Below, one piece after another: positions 42,688 to 52,324 of a DNA stretch of 64,000 bases; the first letter of the stretch is position 1, and each line of letters opens with the position of its first letter. The stretch lies in contig WSXZ01000012.1 in NCBI GenBank assembly GCA_009773555.1, positions 1-64,000 on the forward strand. Direction: 5' to 3'. The notes beneath the pieces were generated by a model. The model had not been told where the DNA came from and made no database searches. It saw only the letters and a list, made by a program, of their open reading frames with translations. The DNA comes from Methylocystaceae bacterium. GTDB taxonomy: Bacteria; Pseudomonadota; Alphaproteobacteria; Rhizobiales; Beijerinckiaceae. The position numbers and the translations under genes were made by a program.

Positions 42688-44493
42688 TCACTCCTCCATC
42701 TTCAGCGCGGCGATGAACGCCTCCTGCGGAATCTCGACGCGGCCGAACTGGCGCATCTTCTTCTTGCCTTCCTTCTGCTTCTCCAGGAGCTTGCGCTTGC
42801 GGCTAACGTCGCCGCCGTAACATTTCGCGGTCACGTCTTTGCGGAAGGCGCGCACCGTTTCGCGCGCGATGATCTTGCCGCCGATCGCCGCCTGAATCGG
42901 CACCTGGAACATATGCGGCGGAATGAGTTCCTTTAATTTCTCGCACATCTGCCGGCCGCGCGAGTCAGCGCGGGTGCGATGGACGAGCATTGACAGTGCG
43001 TCGACCGGCTCGGCGTTGACGAGAATGCTGAGCTTCACGAGATCGCCGGCGCGATAGTCGGTGATTTGATAATCGAAGGACGCATAACCCTTCGAGATCG
43101 ACTTCAGCCGGTCATAGAAATCAAACACCACTTCGTTGAGCGGCAGATCGTAGACCGCCATGGCGCGCTTGCCGACATAGTTGAGATCGACCTGCACGCC
43201 GCGCCGGTCCTGACAGAGTTTCAGCACCGAGCCGAGATAGTCGTCGGGCGTCAGGATCGTCGCCCGGATCCAGGGCTCGTTGATCTCTTCGATCTTCACG
43301 ACATCCGGCATGTCGGCGGGGTTGTGCAGCTTGATCTCGTCGCCGTTGGTCATACTGATCTTGTAGATGACCGACGGCGCCGTCGCGATGAGATCGAGAT
43401 CGAATTCGCGCTGCAGCCGCTCCTGAATGATTTCGAGATGCAGCAGGCCCAGAAAACCGCAGCGGAATCCGAAGCCGAGCGCCGCTGACGTCTCCATCTC
43501 ATAAGAGAAGCTGGCGTCGTTGAGGCGCAGCTTGCCGATCGCCGCGCGCAAATCCTCGAAGTCGGCGGCGTCCACGGGGAACAGTCCGCAGAACACCACG
43601 GGCTGCGCCGGCTTGAAACCCGGCAGCGCCTCGGCGGTCGGCTTCTTGTCGTCGGTGATCGTGTCGCCGACGCGCGTATCCGCCACCTGCTTGATCTGCG
43701 CCGTGATGAAGCCGACTTCGCCGGGACCAAGCGCCGCGACATCCTGCATTTTGGGACGAAAGACGCCGATCTTGTCCACTTCGTAATGGGCGTCGGCCGC
43801 CATCATCTTTATCTTCTGGCCCTTCTTCAGGGTTCCATCGAAGATTCGCACCAGCACGACGACGCCGAGATAAGCATCATACCAGCTGTCGACGAGCAGC
43901 GCCTTCAGAGGGGCCTTTTCGTCGCCATTTGGCGGCGGCAGGCGCGTGACGATCGCTTCCAGCACGTCGGGAATGCCGATGCCGGTCTTGGCCGAAATGA
44001 GCACCGCGCCCGAGGCGTCGAGACCGATGACCTCCTCGATCTGCTCCTTGATGCGGTCGGGCTCGGCCGCCGGCAGATCGATCTTGTTGAGGACGGGAAC
44101 GATCTCATGGCCGGCGTCGATGGCCTGATAGACATTGGCGAGCGTCTGCGCTTCGACGCCCTGAGAGGCGTCGACGACAAGCAGCGAGCCTTCGCAGGCC
44201 TTCAGCGAGCGGGACACCTCATAGGCGAAGTCGACGTGGCCCGGCGTGTCCATCAGATTGAGGACGTAATCCTTGCCGTCCTTGGCCTTGTAGTTGAGGC
44301 GCACCGTCTGCGCCTTGATCGTGATGCCGCGCTCGCGCTCGATATCCATCGAATCGAGCACCTGCTCGACCATGTCGCGCGCGGCGACCGTCCCCGTCTC
44401 CTGAATGAGCCGGTCGGCCAGGGTCGATTTGCCGTGGTCGATATGCGCGACAATCGAGAAATTGCGGATGTTTTCGATCTTGTGGGCGGTCAT
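42688..44493 (-). CDS. lepA: Elongation factor 4 (LepA)
   Basis: Ribosome-binding GTPase that back-translocates or assists initiation. The 601-residue protein has the G1 loop [30 protein letters not shown], and the LepA-specific C-terminal domain ending [18 protein letters not shown]. It starts [20 protein letters not shown] at 44493, where an upstream extension of 23 codons is clearly spurious. Confidence 0.96.
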   Translation of the reverse strand: MTAHKIENIRNFSIVAHIDHGKSTLADRLIQETGTVAARDMVEQVLDSMDIERERGITIKAQTVRLNYKAKDGKDYVLNLMDTPGHVDFAYEVSRSLKACEGSLLVVDASQGVEAQTLANVYQAIDAGHEIVPVLNKIDLPAAEPDRIKEQIEEVIGLDASGAVLISAKTGIGIPDVLEAIVTRLPPPNGDEKAPLKALLVDSWYDAYLGVVVLVRIFDGTLKKGQKIKMMAADAHYEVDKIGVFRPKMQDVAALGPGEVGFITAQIKQVADTRVGDTITDDKKPTAEALPGFKPAQPVVFCGLFPVDAADFEDLRAAIGKLRLNDASFSYEMETSAALGFGFRCGFLGLLHLEIIQERLQREFDLDLIATAPSVIYKISMTNGDEIKLHNPADMPDVVKIEEINEPWIRATILTPDDYLGSVLKLCQDRRGVQVDLNYVGKRAMAVYDLPLNEVVFDFYDRLKSISKGYASFDYQITDYRAGDLVKLSILVNAEPVDALSMLVHRTRADSRGRQMCEKLKELIPPHMFQVPIQAAIGGKIIARETVRAFRKDVTAKCYGGDVSRKRKLLEKQKEGKKKMRQFGRVEIPQEAFIAALKMEE

Positions 44494-44605
44494 GTGCGCG
44501 GGGATAGCAGCGCCCGCCAAGGAATGAAAGGGCGCGTCAGCCCGCGCCCAGCGCCATTTCATTCCTAGCCGGGCGGCTTAGGGGCCGCCTGAGCCTTCTG
44601 GAAGG

Positions 44606-45199
44606 CTACTTCTTCTCCATCCGCGCCTCGAGCTCCGCCTTGCCCTTGTTAAAAAGCTCAATGGCTTTGGGCACGGCCCAGCGGATAAAGGCGTCCGTCG
44701 CCCGCACGGCCATGCAGCCGACCTGGGTTACGAGCGAGACTGTCTTGTCGAACCAGGGCAAAGCCGCGCTGTCGGCGGGAATCTTGCCTCTTACCCAGGC
44801 GACCCCATCCCTGGTCTTTTCTGAGATGAGGCTCCACAGCACGACGGCGGGATCGGATGAGGGCGCGGTGGCGATCGCGTGGCGCAGCCGCACGACCTCA
44901 GCCGCAGCCTCGTCGGCCCGGCGATTGGCGGCTTCGAGCTGCCGGGACGTCTCAAGCGCTTTCGTCGACGCCCCGGCGTTCTCCGCGGCGAGGCGGTCGC
45001 GCTCCGCGGTCATCGCCGCCAGGCTGTCGCGAACATCGTCGCGCTCCTTGGCGTAGGCGTTCGCCTTCGCGACGATCTCGGACTTCTCGAAAATCTGCCG
45101 GTCGCGCTCCATGCGCGTCGCTTTGATCTGCTCCTGCAGACTGGTCAGTTCGGAGCGGGAAACCGTATCTTCGGGTTGCGATGAAGTTTCTTCGGACAT
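44606..45199 (-). CDS. Coiled-coil protein of unknown function
   Basis: A 197-residue protein. Residues 15-110 form a long charged coiled coil (ERDRQIFEKSEIVAKANAYAKE..., then LAAENAGASTKALETSRQ). The second half is a helical region with PADSAALPWFDKTVSLVTQV and a basic tail ending ELEARMEKK. No family recognised and no signal peptide. The ATG at 45199 is supported by a strong AGGAGG site. Confidence 0.6.
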   Translation of the reverse strand: MSEETSSQPEDTVSRSELTSLQEQIKATRMERDRQIFEKSEIVAKANAYAKERDDVRDSLAAMTAERDRLAAENAGASTKALETSRQLEAANRRADEAAAEVVRLRHAIATAPSSDPAVVLWSLISEKTRDGVAWVRGKIPADSAALPWFDKTVSLVTQVGCMAVRATDAFIRWAVPKAIELFNKGKAELEARMEKK

Positions 45200-45394
45200 G
45201 GCCGCCTCCTTTAGGGAGAGGATGGCTCGCGATGTGCGAACGGGTCGCGCGCGAGCAAAAACGGAATGACCTCGGTGGCGGTTCGGCCTCAAAATCGCGC
45301 GCCAAGCGCGACCATGTTTAGTGTCAAAAAACTGATTCTGCAAAACCGGCGCAGCGGCGCAGCTATTGCACACTGCGCCCTCGTGGATTTTCTG

Positions 45395-45691
45395 TTACTG
45401 CGCGCGACCGGCGGCGGACTGCACGCGCTGCGCCGCCGAGAGGCAGTCGCGCGGCGCCGCCAGACATTTATCGCGCGCGGCGCCGGCGAGCGCGTCTCCG
45501 CCGGCGTGAATCAGCTCGGACGCTTTCTCGATAGCGACCTGTACGAAGCCAGCCGCGTGCTGCGGCGATGAAGCGCGGACGGCTGCGCTTTTCGGCGCAA
45601 CGGGCGCGTGATCAGCGCGCCATTGCAGGGCGACGCAGACGAGAAGAATGCAAATCGCGCATTTGGCGAGAAAAACCAAACTCGTCTCCAT
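45395..45691 (-). CDS. Small membrane-anchored protein with C-terminal Cys pair
   Basis: A 98-residue protein starting METSLVFLAKCAICILLVCV, a membrane anchor or signal, followed by an Ala-rich periplasmic part that ends CLAAPRDCLSAAQRVQSA with two cysteines spaced seven apart. The pattern recalls the DUF5330 family of rhizobia, but that is only a resemblance. A longer frame to 45832 exists without support. Function unknown. Confidence 0.45.
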   Translation of the reverse strand: METSLVFLAKCAICILLVCVALQWRADHAPVAPKSAAVRASSPQHAAGFVQVAIEKASELIHAGGDALAGAARDKCLAAPRDCLSAAQRVQSAAGRAQ

Positions 45692-45892
45692 CAGCGAAAG
45701 CGGTTTTCTTGTAAGTGATGGCGCGGCGGGGTTGAGCCTTCGTAAACTCGCCTTCGATTTTTCCCTGAAGTCACGGCAATAAACTGCAAACCATGTCGAC
45801 GCGTCGCCGAGTAGCTGTTGAAGCTTTCGCATCGGCTTAGCGGCTGCTTAAGGACGCCCTGCTATCGCTGTTGCCGATAAGGAGCGTACGCC

Positions 45893-47749
45893 TTGAGTAG
45901 CATTGCCGACGACAGCCACTACCCGTCTTGCGTGGACGCCGCCTTGCATGAGCGGGTCGCCGGACGACCGGTGGAAGAGGCGCGTCATCGGGCGTTCATC
46001 ACTGCTCGGCTCGTCGTCGCCGCCTGCGTCCTGCTCTCGGCGCCACTGTTTCTATTCTTCCATGGCGCGCCGACGACAAGCGACTGCGTCCTTTTCCTGC
46101 TTGCGCAGAGCCCTCTCGCCTCGGTCATCGTGTTGTCCCGCGCGGGCGATTTGCGCCTTGCGCGGAGCCTCTCGATCGGCGGCTGGCTGGCGATGGCGAC
46201 GGCCATCCACGCGCTGACGCCGGACTACGATGCCTTTTCAATCGCGCTGCTGCTCGTTGCGCTCATAGAGGCTGCCCTGACGCCCGACGTCGGCGCGGTC
46301 ATCGTCATAGAGGTGGTCGCCATCGCCGCCCTCGCGCTGACAGCCGGTCTCAATCTGCGGGCGCCGCACGACACGCTGAGCGAACATGCAACGACGGCCA
46401 TGCTTCTCGGAGCGCCGCTGTTTCTCTATATCGCCGCTCTCGTCTTCGGCGCTGTCCGGGTTGAGCAGGCCCGCGCCCGCGCCGAAGCGCGCAACGACCG
46501 CGACCTCATGCTCCTGACAGGCGCCATTGGCGACATCCTGCTGCACCTCGATCGCGCCGGCGTCGTCACAGCGGTCCTGGGGGGCGGGCGCCACGTCTTT
46601 GATCTCAAGCGCGATCTGATCGGCCGCGAATTCTTCCAGCGCATTCACGTCGCCGACCGGCCAAGCTTCCTCAAGGCGGTCTCCGACGCCGTCGACGGCA
46701 AGGCGGTGGCGACCGCAGCCGTTCGCGTTCAGGTTGGCGTTGCAAGCAATGCTTCCAGCGAATTCGTCGCGCCCGTTTTCAACTTTTTCGAGGCGCGCAT
46801 GCGCCGCGCTCAATCAAATGACGAGGAATGCGCAGCGGAGGCGGTCGTCTGCGCCCTGCGAGACGTACATGCCACGCTCGAAGCCGATATCGCGCTTGCG
46901 GCGGCTCACGCGGCGGCCGAGCGCGCGGCAACCAGCAATGTGCGCCTTCTCGCCAATGTCAGCCATGAGCTGCGCACGCCGCTCAACGCCATCATCGGCT
47001 TCTCCCAAATGTTGGCGACCGACGAGATTGCGCCTTCCGAACCCGCCAAACAGCGGGAATATGCGTCAATCATCAGCGACTCCGGCCACCATCTGCTCGA
47101 GATCGTCAACTCCATCCTGGACATGTCCAAGATCGAATCGGGCGCGATGGAAATCGCCGCTGAGTCCTTCGCCCTGTCGACGCTCGCCGATCAGTGCTGC
47201 GATATGATGCAGCTGAAGGCCGATCAGTCCGGCGTGACGCTCGCGCGCGAATATGCCGAAAGCCCTGCCGAAAGCCTTGCCGAGATCGTCGCCGACAAGC
47301 GCGGCTGCAGGCAGATCCTGATCAATCTGCTCTCTAACGCAGTGAAATTCACGCCGCGCGGCGGCACGGTCAAGCTGTTGCTTCAGGCCGAAGGAAATCA
47401 AATCGTCGTCACGGTCACGGATGATGGCGTGGGCATCGCCGCAGGCGATCTCGCGCGGCTCGGCGATCCCTTTTTTCAGGTGCGCCCATCGCTTGAACGC
47501 GGGCAAGAGGGGACGGGGCTCGGTCTTTCCGTGGTGCGGGGACTCGTGGGTCTGCACGGGGGTTCGATCAGCATCGAAAGCGGACCACGGGCCGGCACGG
47601 CGGTTTGCGTGCGCCTGCCGCTCGACTGCCGTAACCGCGGCGCAACCGGCGATCCGGCAAGAATCGAAACGATCGCGCGACTTGGCGCGCCGTTAAGCAT
47701 GGCCGCGGTCGGCGGCGCAGAACCAGCAACGGTGAAGAAAATTGCGTGA
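45893..47749 (+). CDS. Membrane sensor histidine kinase (DivJ/PdhS-like)
   Basis: A 618-residue kinase. Residues 30-200 hold about six membrane helices, followed by a PAS-like region (about residues 205-300), then the dimerisation/H-box NVSHELRTPLNAIIGF near residue 355, the N-box LINLLSNAVKFTPRGG and ATP-lid boxes DDGVGI and GTGLGLSVVRGL. The layout (membrane part, PAS, HisKA/HATPase) and H-box resemble the DivJ/PdhS kinases of the alphaproteobacterial cell-cycle (CtrA) pathway, but the stimulus and partner are unknown. TTG start with AAGGAG upstream. It overlaps the next gene by eight bases. No receiver-domain gene is adjacent. Confidence 0.82.
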   Translation: MSSIADDSHYPSCVDAALHERVAGRPVEEARHRAFITARLVVAACVLLSAPLFLFFHGAPTTSDCVLFLLAQSPLASVIVLSRAGDLRLARSLSIGGWLAMATAIHALTPDYDAFSIALLLVALIEAALTPDVGAVIVIEVVAIAALALTAGLNLRAPHDTLSEHATTAMLLGAPLFLYIAALVFGAVRVEQARARAEARNDRDLMLLTGAIGDILLHLDRAGVVTAVLGGGRHVFDLKRDLIGREFFQRIHVADRPSFLKAVSDAVDGKAVATAAVRVQVGVASNASSEFVAPVFNFFEARMRRAQSNDEECAAEAVVCALRDVHATLEADIALAAAHAAAERAATSNVRLLANVSHELRTPLNAIIGFSQMLATDEIAPSEPAKQREYASIISDSGHHLLEIVNSILDMSKIESGAMEIAAESFALSTLADQCCDMMQLKADQSGVTLAREYAESPAESLAEIVADKRGCRQILINLLSNAVKFTPRGGTVKLLLQAEGNQIVVTVTDDGVGIAAGDLARLGDPFFQVRPSLERGQEGTGLGLSVVRGLVGLHGGSISIESGPRAGTAVCVRLPLDCRNRGATGDPARIETIARLGAPLSMAAVGGAEPATVKKIA

Positions 47750-48506
47750 CGCCTCGCTCTATGCCTCTCGCTTTCAGGCTTCCCCCACCGATCGCGCCCC
47801 GCCGCGCGACACACGGCGCAATGGTCGTCGCTCAATCTTTGCGCGCATATTCGGCGCGAAGCCAATCGGCGTCACGCTCATCCTCGGCATCGCCGCCGTG
47901 GCGGCGATCGGCGTGCCCATGAACGCGCTGCTGCTACAGGACGGAAGACATCCGGCGCCGCTCTTCTCGGTTCAGCCTTCGAACGCGGTCCTGGGCGCGC
48001 CAACGCGGCCGGCGCGCCCGCCCGCAGTTGAAAGCCGCACCGAGCGAGACGCGAATGTCCCCGCGCGCGCAGCACCGAAAGACCTCATCGCCAGCAAGAT
48101 CGAAAGGCTTGACGTCGCCAAAAGCCCCGACTCGGGGAAAAGCGCGCCGGCGAAAGCGGATGCGCCGCACGCCGCGGACAAGAAGCGGGACGCGATCGGC
48201 CTGCTGATCGTCGGCGATCCGCCGCTTAAGGCAAGCGCCGACAAGGCCAACAAAGCCGACAAGACGCCCAGCGCCGACAAGACGGCCAGCGCCGACAAGT
48301 CTGCGCCTGTCGATAAAAACGTTCTTTATGCGCAGCGCGCGCTCCTGAAGCTCGGCTACGTTGTGCGCTCCGACGGCGTTCTCAGCGGCGCGACGCGCCA
48401 CGCCTTGGAGAAGTTCGAGGGCGACGCCGGCCTGCCGGTCAAGGGCCGGATCACGCCGAAAGTGCTGCAGCAGCTCGCGGCGCGCTCCCGCCTGCCGCTC
48501 CCTTGA
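47742..48506 (+). CDS. Peptidoglycan-binding domain membrane protein
   Basis: A 254-residue protein. A basic N-terminus is followed by one membrane helix (IGVTLILGIAAVAAIGVPM, about residues 43-61), a long low-complexity periplasmic linker containing near-exact ADK repeats (KASADKANKADKTPSADK), and a C-terminal peptidoglycan-binding domain (LYAQRALLKLGYVVRSDGVLSG...HALEKFEGDAGLPVKGRITPKVL). The TTG start overlaps the kinase gene by eight bases, so the two are coupled. Presumably it anchors a complex to the cell wall; its link to the kinase is inferred from position. Confidence 0.78.
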   Translation: MRDASLYASRFQASPTDRAPPRDTRRNGRRSIFARIFGAKPIGVTLILGIAAVAAIGVPMNALLLQDGRHPAPLFSVQPSNAVLGAPTRPARPPAVESRTERDANVPARAAPKDLIASKIERLDVAKSPDSGKSAPAKADAPHAADKKRDAIGLLIVGDPPLKASADKANKADKTPSADKTASADKSAPVDKNVLYAQRALLKLGYVVRSDGVLSGATRHALEKFEGDAGLPVKGRITPKVLQQLAARSRLPLP

Positions 48507-48552
48507 GTCGCGGCGTTCGACAATCCCGCCGCTCAAGCGCTAGTTTGCGCCC

Positions 48553-48894
48553 ATGCGACTGAGGTCCGACATATTCGTTTCCGCGCTGATCCGCCGGGCT
48601 GAGGTGCAAGGCGCGGTCGCCATGCTGCGCCGGCGCGGCGCGGCTGAAGCCGGCGCGATCTTCGTCAAGCTTGATCGGCTTGACGGGCGCGCCGCCGTCT
48701 ATGGCCCTGCCCCGCAGAGCGAAGAACCGCCGGAGGGAGTCGATCGGCTGTTCGCGCGCGTCCATGCAGGCGACTGGCTCGATCCGGCGGAGGCCGAGCA
48801 GAGGCTCAAGCGCGAGATCATGTTCGACCCGGACCTTTGGATCGTCGAAATCGAGGATCCAGACGGTCGCGTCTTCGTCGACCTCGCCGCCTAG
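48553..48894 (+). CDS. DUF1491 family protein
   Basis: A 113-residue cytoplasmic protein starting MRLRSDIFVSALIRRAEVQGAV and containing AIFVKLDRLDGRAAVYGPAP and REIMFDPDLWIVEIEDPDGR. This is the DUF1491 family, common in alphaproteobacteria and without known function. It follows the peptidoglycan-binding gene by 46 bases. No catalytic motif is recognisable. Confidence 0.82.
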   Translation: MRLRSDIFVSALIRRAEVQGAVAMLRRRGAAEAGAIFVKLDRLDGRAAVYGPAPQSEEPPEGVDRLFARVHAGDWLDPAEAEQRLKREIMFDPDLWIVEIEDPDGRVFVDLAA

Positions 48895-48896
48895 CG

Positions 48897-50000
48897 CTAA
48901 GCGGATTGATCGAGTTTGCGCGATGGCCGCGTCAATGACTGCTGCGGCGCGGCGCGGCGGCGCGTCAGCGCGCCCGGATCTTCTCGCGCCGCACGGCGTG
49001 AATTTTCGCGCTCCGATCGCGCCGCGCCGGTCATGGCGCCCACGATGCGCGACGCCGCCCGCTGCGGCGTCGAGCGCATTACGCCGAGCAACGCCCGCAC
49101 GACCTCGGCGTCATCGGCGACTCCCGGCTCGGCGCAAAGAAGAATGCGCGTCGCCGATTCGAGCGGGACGCCGATCGCGTTGAGCGCCAGAGCGAGCGCC
49201 TCCCCAAGATGATCGACGACGAGCGCGCGCGCCCGTTCCTTTCGGCACTCGAGCGCCTCGGAGAGGAGAGCGGCCAACGCGTTGCGATCATGGCGTTGCG
49301 CCGCGGCTTCCAGTTTCTCGACGCAAGCGCCGTCGGCGCGAAACGGCGCTTCGGTCCCGCCACTCGCCAATATTTGGCGACAGGCGTTGAGCACGATCGC
49401 CGTGCGCTCGAGCCGGTTCGCCGCAAGGAAAAGCGGTTCTGGATCGAGATCCAGGTCGTCGCGATCGAGCAACATGCGCGCGAGCGTCAGATCATCGCGC
49501 GCCGCCATGACCAGCGCGCGCCTCGACGCCGAATCAAAATGCGCGGCGAGATTGCCGGCGAGCGCCCGCAGCACCTCGCCCTCGCGACGCGAGGCAAGAG
49601 CCAGCATCGTCTCCCGATCGAGCCCGCGTCGGCGGGCGACGGCCGCCGCGAATTGCGCCGGCCCCTGCTCGGCGGTGGCGATCATGTCCCGCGGCGCGAG
49701 CTTGGGCGCGAATTGAAAGGCAAGCGCGGCCGCTGCGCCGCCCTTATCGAAAAGACGCGCGAAAATCGAGGCAGGCGTTTCGGGATGGAAGCAGAGCGGC
49801 AGCGCCGCGCGGGCCACTGTTTCAGCATCGACAATGTCGATGAGCCCGAGCGCGAGCTGCTCGAACTGCCGGATGTCGGCCGTCGGATGCATCGATCGCT
49901 CGACAAACTGATCGACGACCGCTCGAAGCAGCGAAGCGTCGACCATCCGACGCTGTTCCCTATCGGCGCCCATCACTTCACCACTCGAACCCATACGCAA
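48897..50000 (-). CDS. DUF2336 domain protein
   Basis: A 367-residue helical, Ala/Leu/Arg-rich protein with the DUF2336-like core (EQLALGLIDIVDAETVARAALPL, then FARLFDKGGAAAALAFQ and RDMIATAEQGPAQFAAAVARRRGL). Such proteins look like long helical repeats, and their function is unknown. There is no membrane segment. The ATG at 50000 could be replaced by the Met nine or 18 codons later. The last 40 residues are a low-complexity basic tail. Confidence 0.65.
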   Translation of the reverse strand: MRMGSSGEVMGADREQRRMVDASLLRAVVDQFVERSMHPTADIRQFEQLALGLIDIVDAETVARAALPLCFHPETPASIFARLFDKGGAAAALAFQFAPKLAPRDMIATAEQGPAQFAAAVARRRGLDRETMLALASRREGEVLRALAGNLAAHFDSASRRALVMAARDDLTLARMLLDRDDLDLDPEPLFLAANRLERTAIVLNACRQILASGGTEAPFRADGACVEKLEAAAQRHDRNALAALLSEALECRKERARALVVDHLGEALALALNAIGVPLESATRILLCAEPGVADDAEVVRALLGVMRSTPQRAASRIVGAMTGAARSERENSRRAAREDPGALTRRRAAPQQSLTRPSRKLDQSA

Positions 50001-50110
50001 CTGGCAGAAAATTTAACATCCGGTCGTTGACGGAGCATTAACCCTCGCCAATTCCTAATCGTTAAGGACGGCTGATTCATCGTCGGCGGAACGAGCTTGG
50101 AGAAATCGCC

Positions 50111-50320
50111 ATGGGGAAGGTCATCGCCTTCCAGCCGCGCACGAGGGGGGCGTTGATACGCAACGACGTGCAGCAGCGCGACGCGCAGATTCTATTCTTT
50201 CTCGGCGTGCGCTATGTACGGATGGAGGACGCCCTCGTCAATCCGCAGGAGACGCCCGCTCCGGAATCCTGCGGCGCGCCGCCGGGCGGCGGCAAGCGCA
50301 GGCGCCGGGTCCGCGCCTGA
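50111..50320 (+). CDS. Small hypothetical protein
   Basis: A 69-residue protein with a good TTGGAGA ribosome site and ATG. It starts MGKVIAFQPRTRGALIRNDVQQRDAQ and ends in a basic tail GGGKRRRRVRA. No family recognised, but the start site and conserved-looking N-terminus make it a likely gene. It lies divergent from the DUF2336 gene and converges on the CAP-protein gene. Confidence 0.5.
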   Translation: MGKVIAFQPRTRGALIRNDVQQRDAQILFFLGVRYVRMEDALVNPQETPAPESCGAPPGGGKRRRRVRA

Positions 50321-50322
50321 CC

Positions 50323-50859
50323 TCAGTCGGCAAGAACGAGCGCCCAATAGACCTTATATTTCGCGCCAGCCGCGTAAGCCGTCGCGATGCCCATTCGCTT
50401 CACGCGTTTATCCAGCATGCGCGCATTATGCGGCGCCGAATCACGCCAGCCGGAAAAAGCTTCCGCCAGCGTGCGATAGCCCGCCGATACGTTCTCCACG
50501 GCCGCCGGCGTTTGAACGCCCGCGCCGTTGAGGCGGTCGCCGAGTTCGCCGCGCGCTGCAAGATCCCCGCTTTGCGCCATATCCCGCGCCTGCGTCTCCG
50601 CGACGCGCTGCAGCCCGTCATCAAGCGTCAGATCGCCAAGCCCGCTGTTGCGTCGATAAAGCGAGATCATGTCGCGCGCCGTCACCGGATCGACGCGCGC
50701 GCCGGCAGCCGCCAGAGAACGATACATCGGCGGCTCCGCCCCGGCCGCCCGAGGCGCAGGCTCTTGCGCGGCGTTGCAGCCGGCAAGCGCGCCGAGCGCC
50801 AGGAGAATGGCGATGCGAGGAAGAGGCGACGGAAACATCAAGCGCATCTCGCGCCTCAT
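50323..50859 (-). CDS. CAP-domain lipoprotein
   Basis: A 178-residue protein with a lipoprotein signal (IAILLALGALAGCNAAQ, lipobox LAGC) and a CAP (SCP/PR1) domain: ARDMISLYRRNSGLGDLTLDDGLQRVAETQARDMAQ, then ENVSAGYRTLAEAFSGWRDS, HNARMLDKRVKRMGIATAY. CAP domains with a conserved His/Glu pair are common in bacterial cell-envelope proteins of mostly unknown function. Start is uncertain; ATGs at 50859, 50847 and 50838 all precede the signal. Confidence 0.8.
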   Translation of the reverse strand: MRREMRLMFPSPLPRIAILLALGALAGCNAAQEPAPRAAGAEPPMYRSLAAAGARVDPVTARDMISLYRRNSGLGDLTLDDGLQRVAETQARDMAQSGDLAARGELGDRLNGAGVQTPAAVENVSAGYRTLAEAFSGWRDSAPHNARMLDKRVKRMGIATAYAAGAKYKVYWALVLAD

Positions 50860-50887
50860 TCTTTGAGAAACAATGAATGGCGAGGAT

Positions 50888-52324
50888 TTACTTCGCTTGC
50901 GCCTCGTCCGGCGTGGCGGCGTCCTCCTTAGAGTCGTCGGACCGTTCGGTCTGCTCATCTTCGCTCTTGCCGCCCGCCAGATTGGCTTCGATCGCCAGCG
51001 CGCTCGCGACGGCCGCTGCGGCCAGCTTGTCGAGTTCGGGAATGTTGACGATTGTCGGCGGCGGCGGCGGATCGAAGTGCAGGTCGCTGCGCACGCGCGC
51101 GGACTGCTCGACATCCTCGACGTAGCACCAAAGCTCGAATTTGAAGGTGTTCGCCTCCATGCCGAGGAACATCACCTGCGGCGCGGGTATCCGCAAAACG
51201 CTTTCCTGCGCACGCGCCGCCGCAAGAAGAATGTCGCGCATTCTTTCCGGATCGACGCCGACATGCGGCGAAATGGCGATCTTGATGCGGCCGACCTTGT
51301 CGCCACGCAGCCAGTTCTTCACCACGCCTGCGACGAGATTCGAATTCGGCACGATCATCGTCGCGCGATCGAAGGTCTCAATCTCGGTGGAGCGGACATT
51401 GATGCGTTTGACATAGCCCTGCTCGTCGCCGACCACGACCCAGTCGCCGACGCGAATGGCGCGCTCCCACAGCAGGATGAGGCCGGAGACGAAATTGTTG
51501 ACGATCGATTGCAGGCCAAAGCCGATGCCGACCAGTGCGAGCGCCGCCGCGAAAATGAAGCCGGCGTAGCCAAGGGTCGCGCTGATGGAGTTGCGCAGAC
51601 CGAGATCGAGCCGGGTGAGCGGCAGAAAGCGCGTGTCAAGCCAGCGCCGCAGCCCCTGCGTCGCGGCAAGCGCCGCGGCGAAGAGCAGCATCGCCACGAG
51701 CGCGCCCGAAGGAGAGATCGTGACGTCGCCGATCTTGAAGGAAACGAACGCCGAGCGAATATTGCCGAGGAAATCGCCGGACTCGTAGCCGAGCGGCGCA
51801 AGCGCCACCAACGCCGCCGCAAGGAAACAGAGCAGCGTGACAATGCCGGAAAGCAGCACGGCGAACGGCGCGAGCTGCTCGCGGCGCACGCCAAGACCGG
51901 TGATCATTTTGCGACCGAGGAAACTCGTCGGCGCAAGCGCCACCTCGATGCCGCCGCGCGAAAGCGTCACGACGACATAAAGAATGGCGATGACCGCCGC
52001 CGTCCAGCCGATCTGCAGGATGACGAAATTAGCGAAAGTGACGTAGCCTGCCGCGCACGCCCCCACCAGCACGAGCACGATAAGCGCGCCGAAGAAACGC
52101 GCGGCGCTCATCCAGTCGCGACCCTCGGGGGAGGCGACAGCGGCGCCCTCCTCGACTTCAACTCGGCTTGGCAGACTGAACAGGGCGATCGCGATGAGCG
52201 CCGCGACGATCATAACGCCGAGGCCGCGCGTCACGATCACGATAGGAAGCCCCCCCTGCACGGACTCTTCCAACTGCTCCAGGAAACGCGCCGCGGAAAG
52301 AGTCAAGCCGATCGCCGGGATCAA
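50888..52324 (-). CDS. MscS-type mechanosensitive channel, C-terminal part of a split gene
   Basis: The 478-residue frame has the MscS membrane and beta domains: several helices, then IGFGLQSIVNNFVSGLILLWERAIRVGDWVVVGDEQGYVKRINVRSTEIETFDRATMIVPNSNL (shortened), the pore-lining and upper-vestibule regions. It begins at a TTG inside the downstream end of the adjoining frame and lacks an N-terminus of its own. Together with the upstream frame it makes one large DUF3772-MscS channel. The +1/-1 frame change lies near 52305-52323, where frame A reads ...NWRLIDPGDR and frame B resumes ...IGLTLSAARFLEQL. Confidence 0.85.
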   Translation of the reverse strand: MIPAIGLTLSAARFLEQLEESVQGGLPIVIVTRGLGVMIVAALIAIALFSLPSRVEVEEGAAVASPEGRDWMSAARFFGALIVLVLVGACAAGYVTFANFVILQIGWTAAVIAILYVVVTLSRGGIEVALAPTSFLGRKMITGLGVRREQLAPFAVLLSGIVTLLCFLAAALVALAPLGYESGDFLGNIRSAFVSFKIGDVTISPSGALVAMLLFAAALAATQGLRRWLDTRFLPLTRLDLGLRNSISATLGYAGFIFAAALALVGIGFGLQSIVNNFVSGLILLWERAIRVGDWVVVGDEQGYVKRINVRSTEIETFDRATMIVPNSNLVAGVVKNWLRGDKVGRIKIAISPHVGVDPERMRDILLAAARAQESVLRIPAPQVMFLGMEANTFKFELWCYVEDVEQSARVRSDLHFDPPPPPTIVNIPELDKLAAAAVASALAIEANLAGGKSEDEQTERSDDSKEDAATPDEAQAK

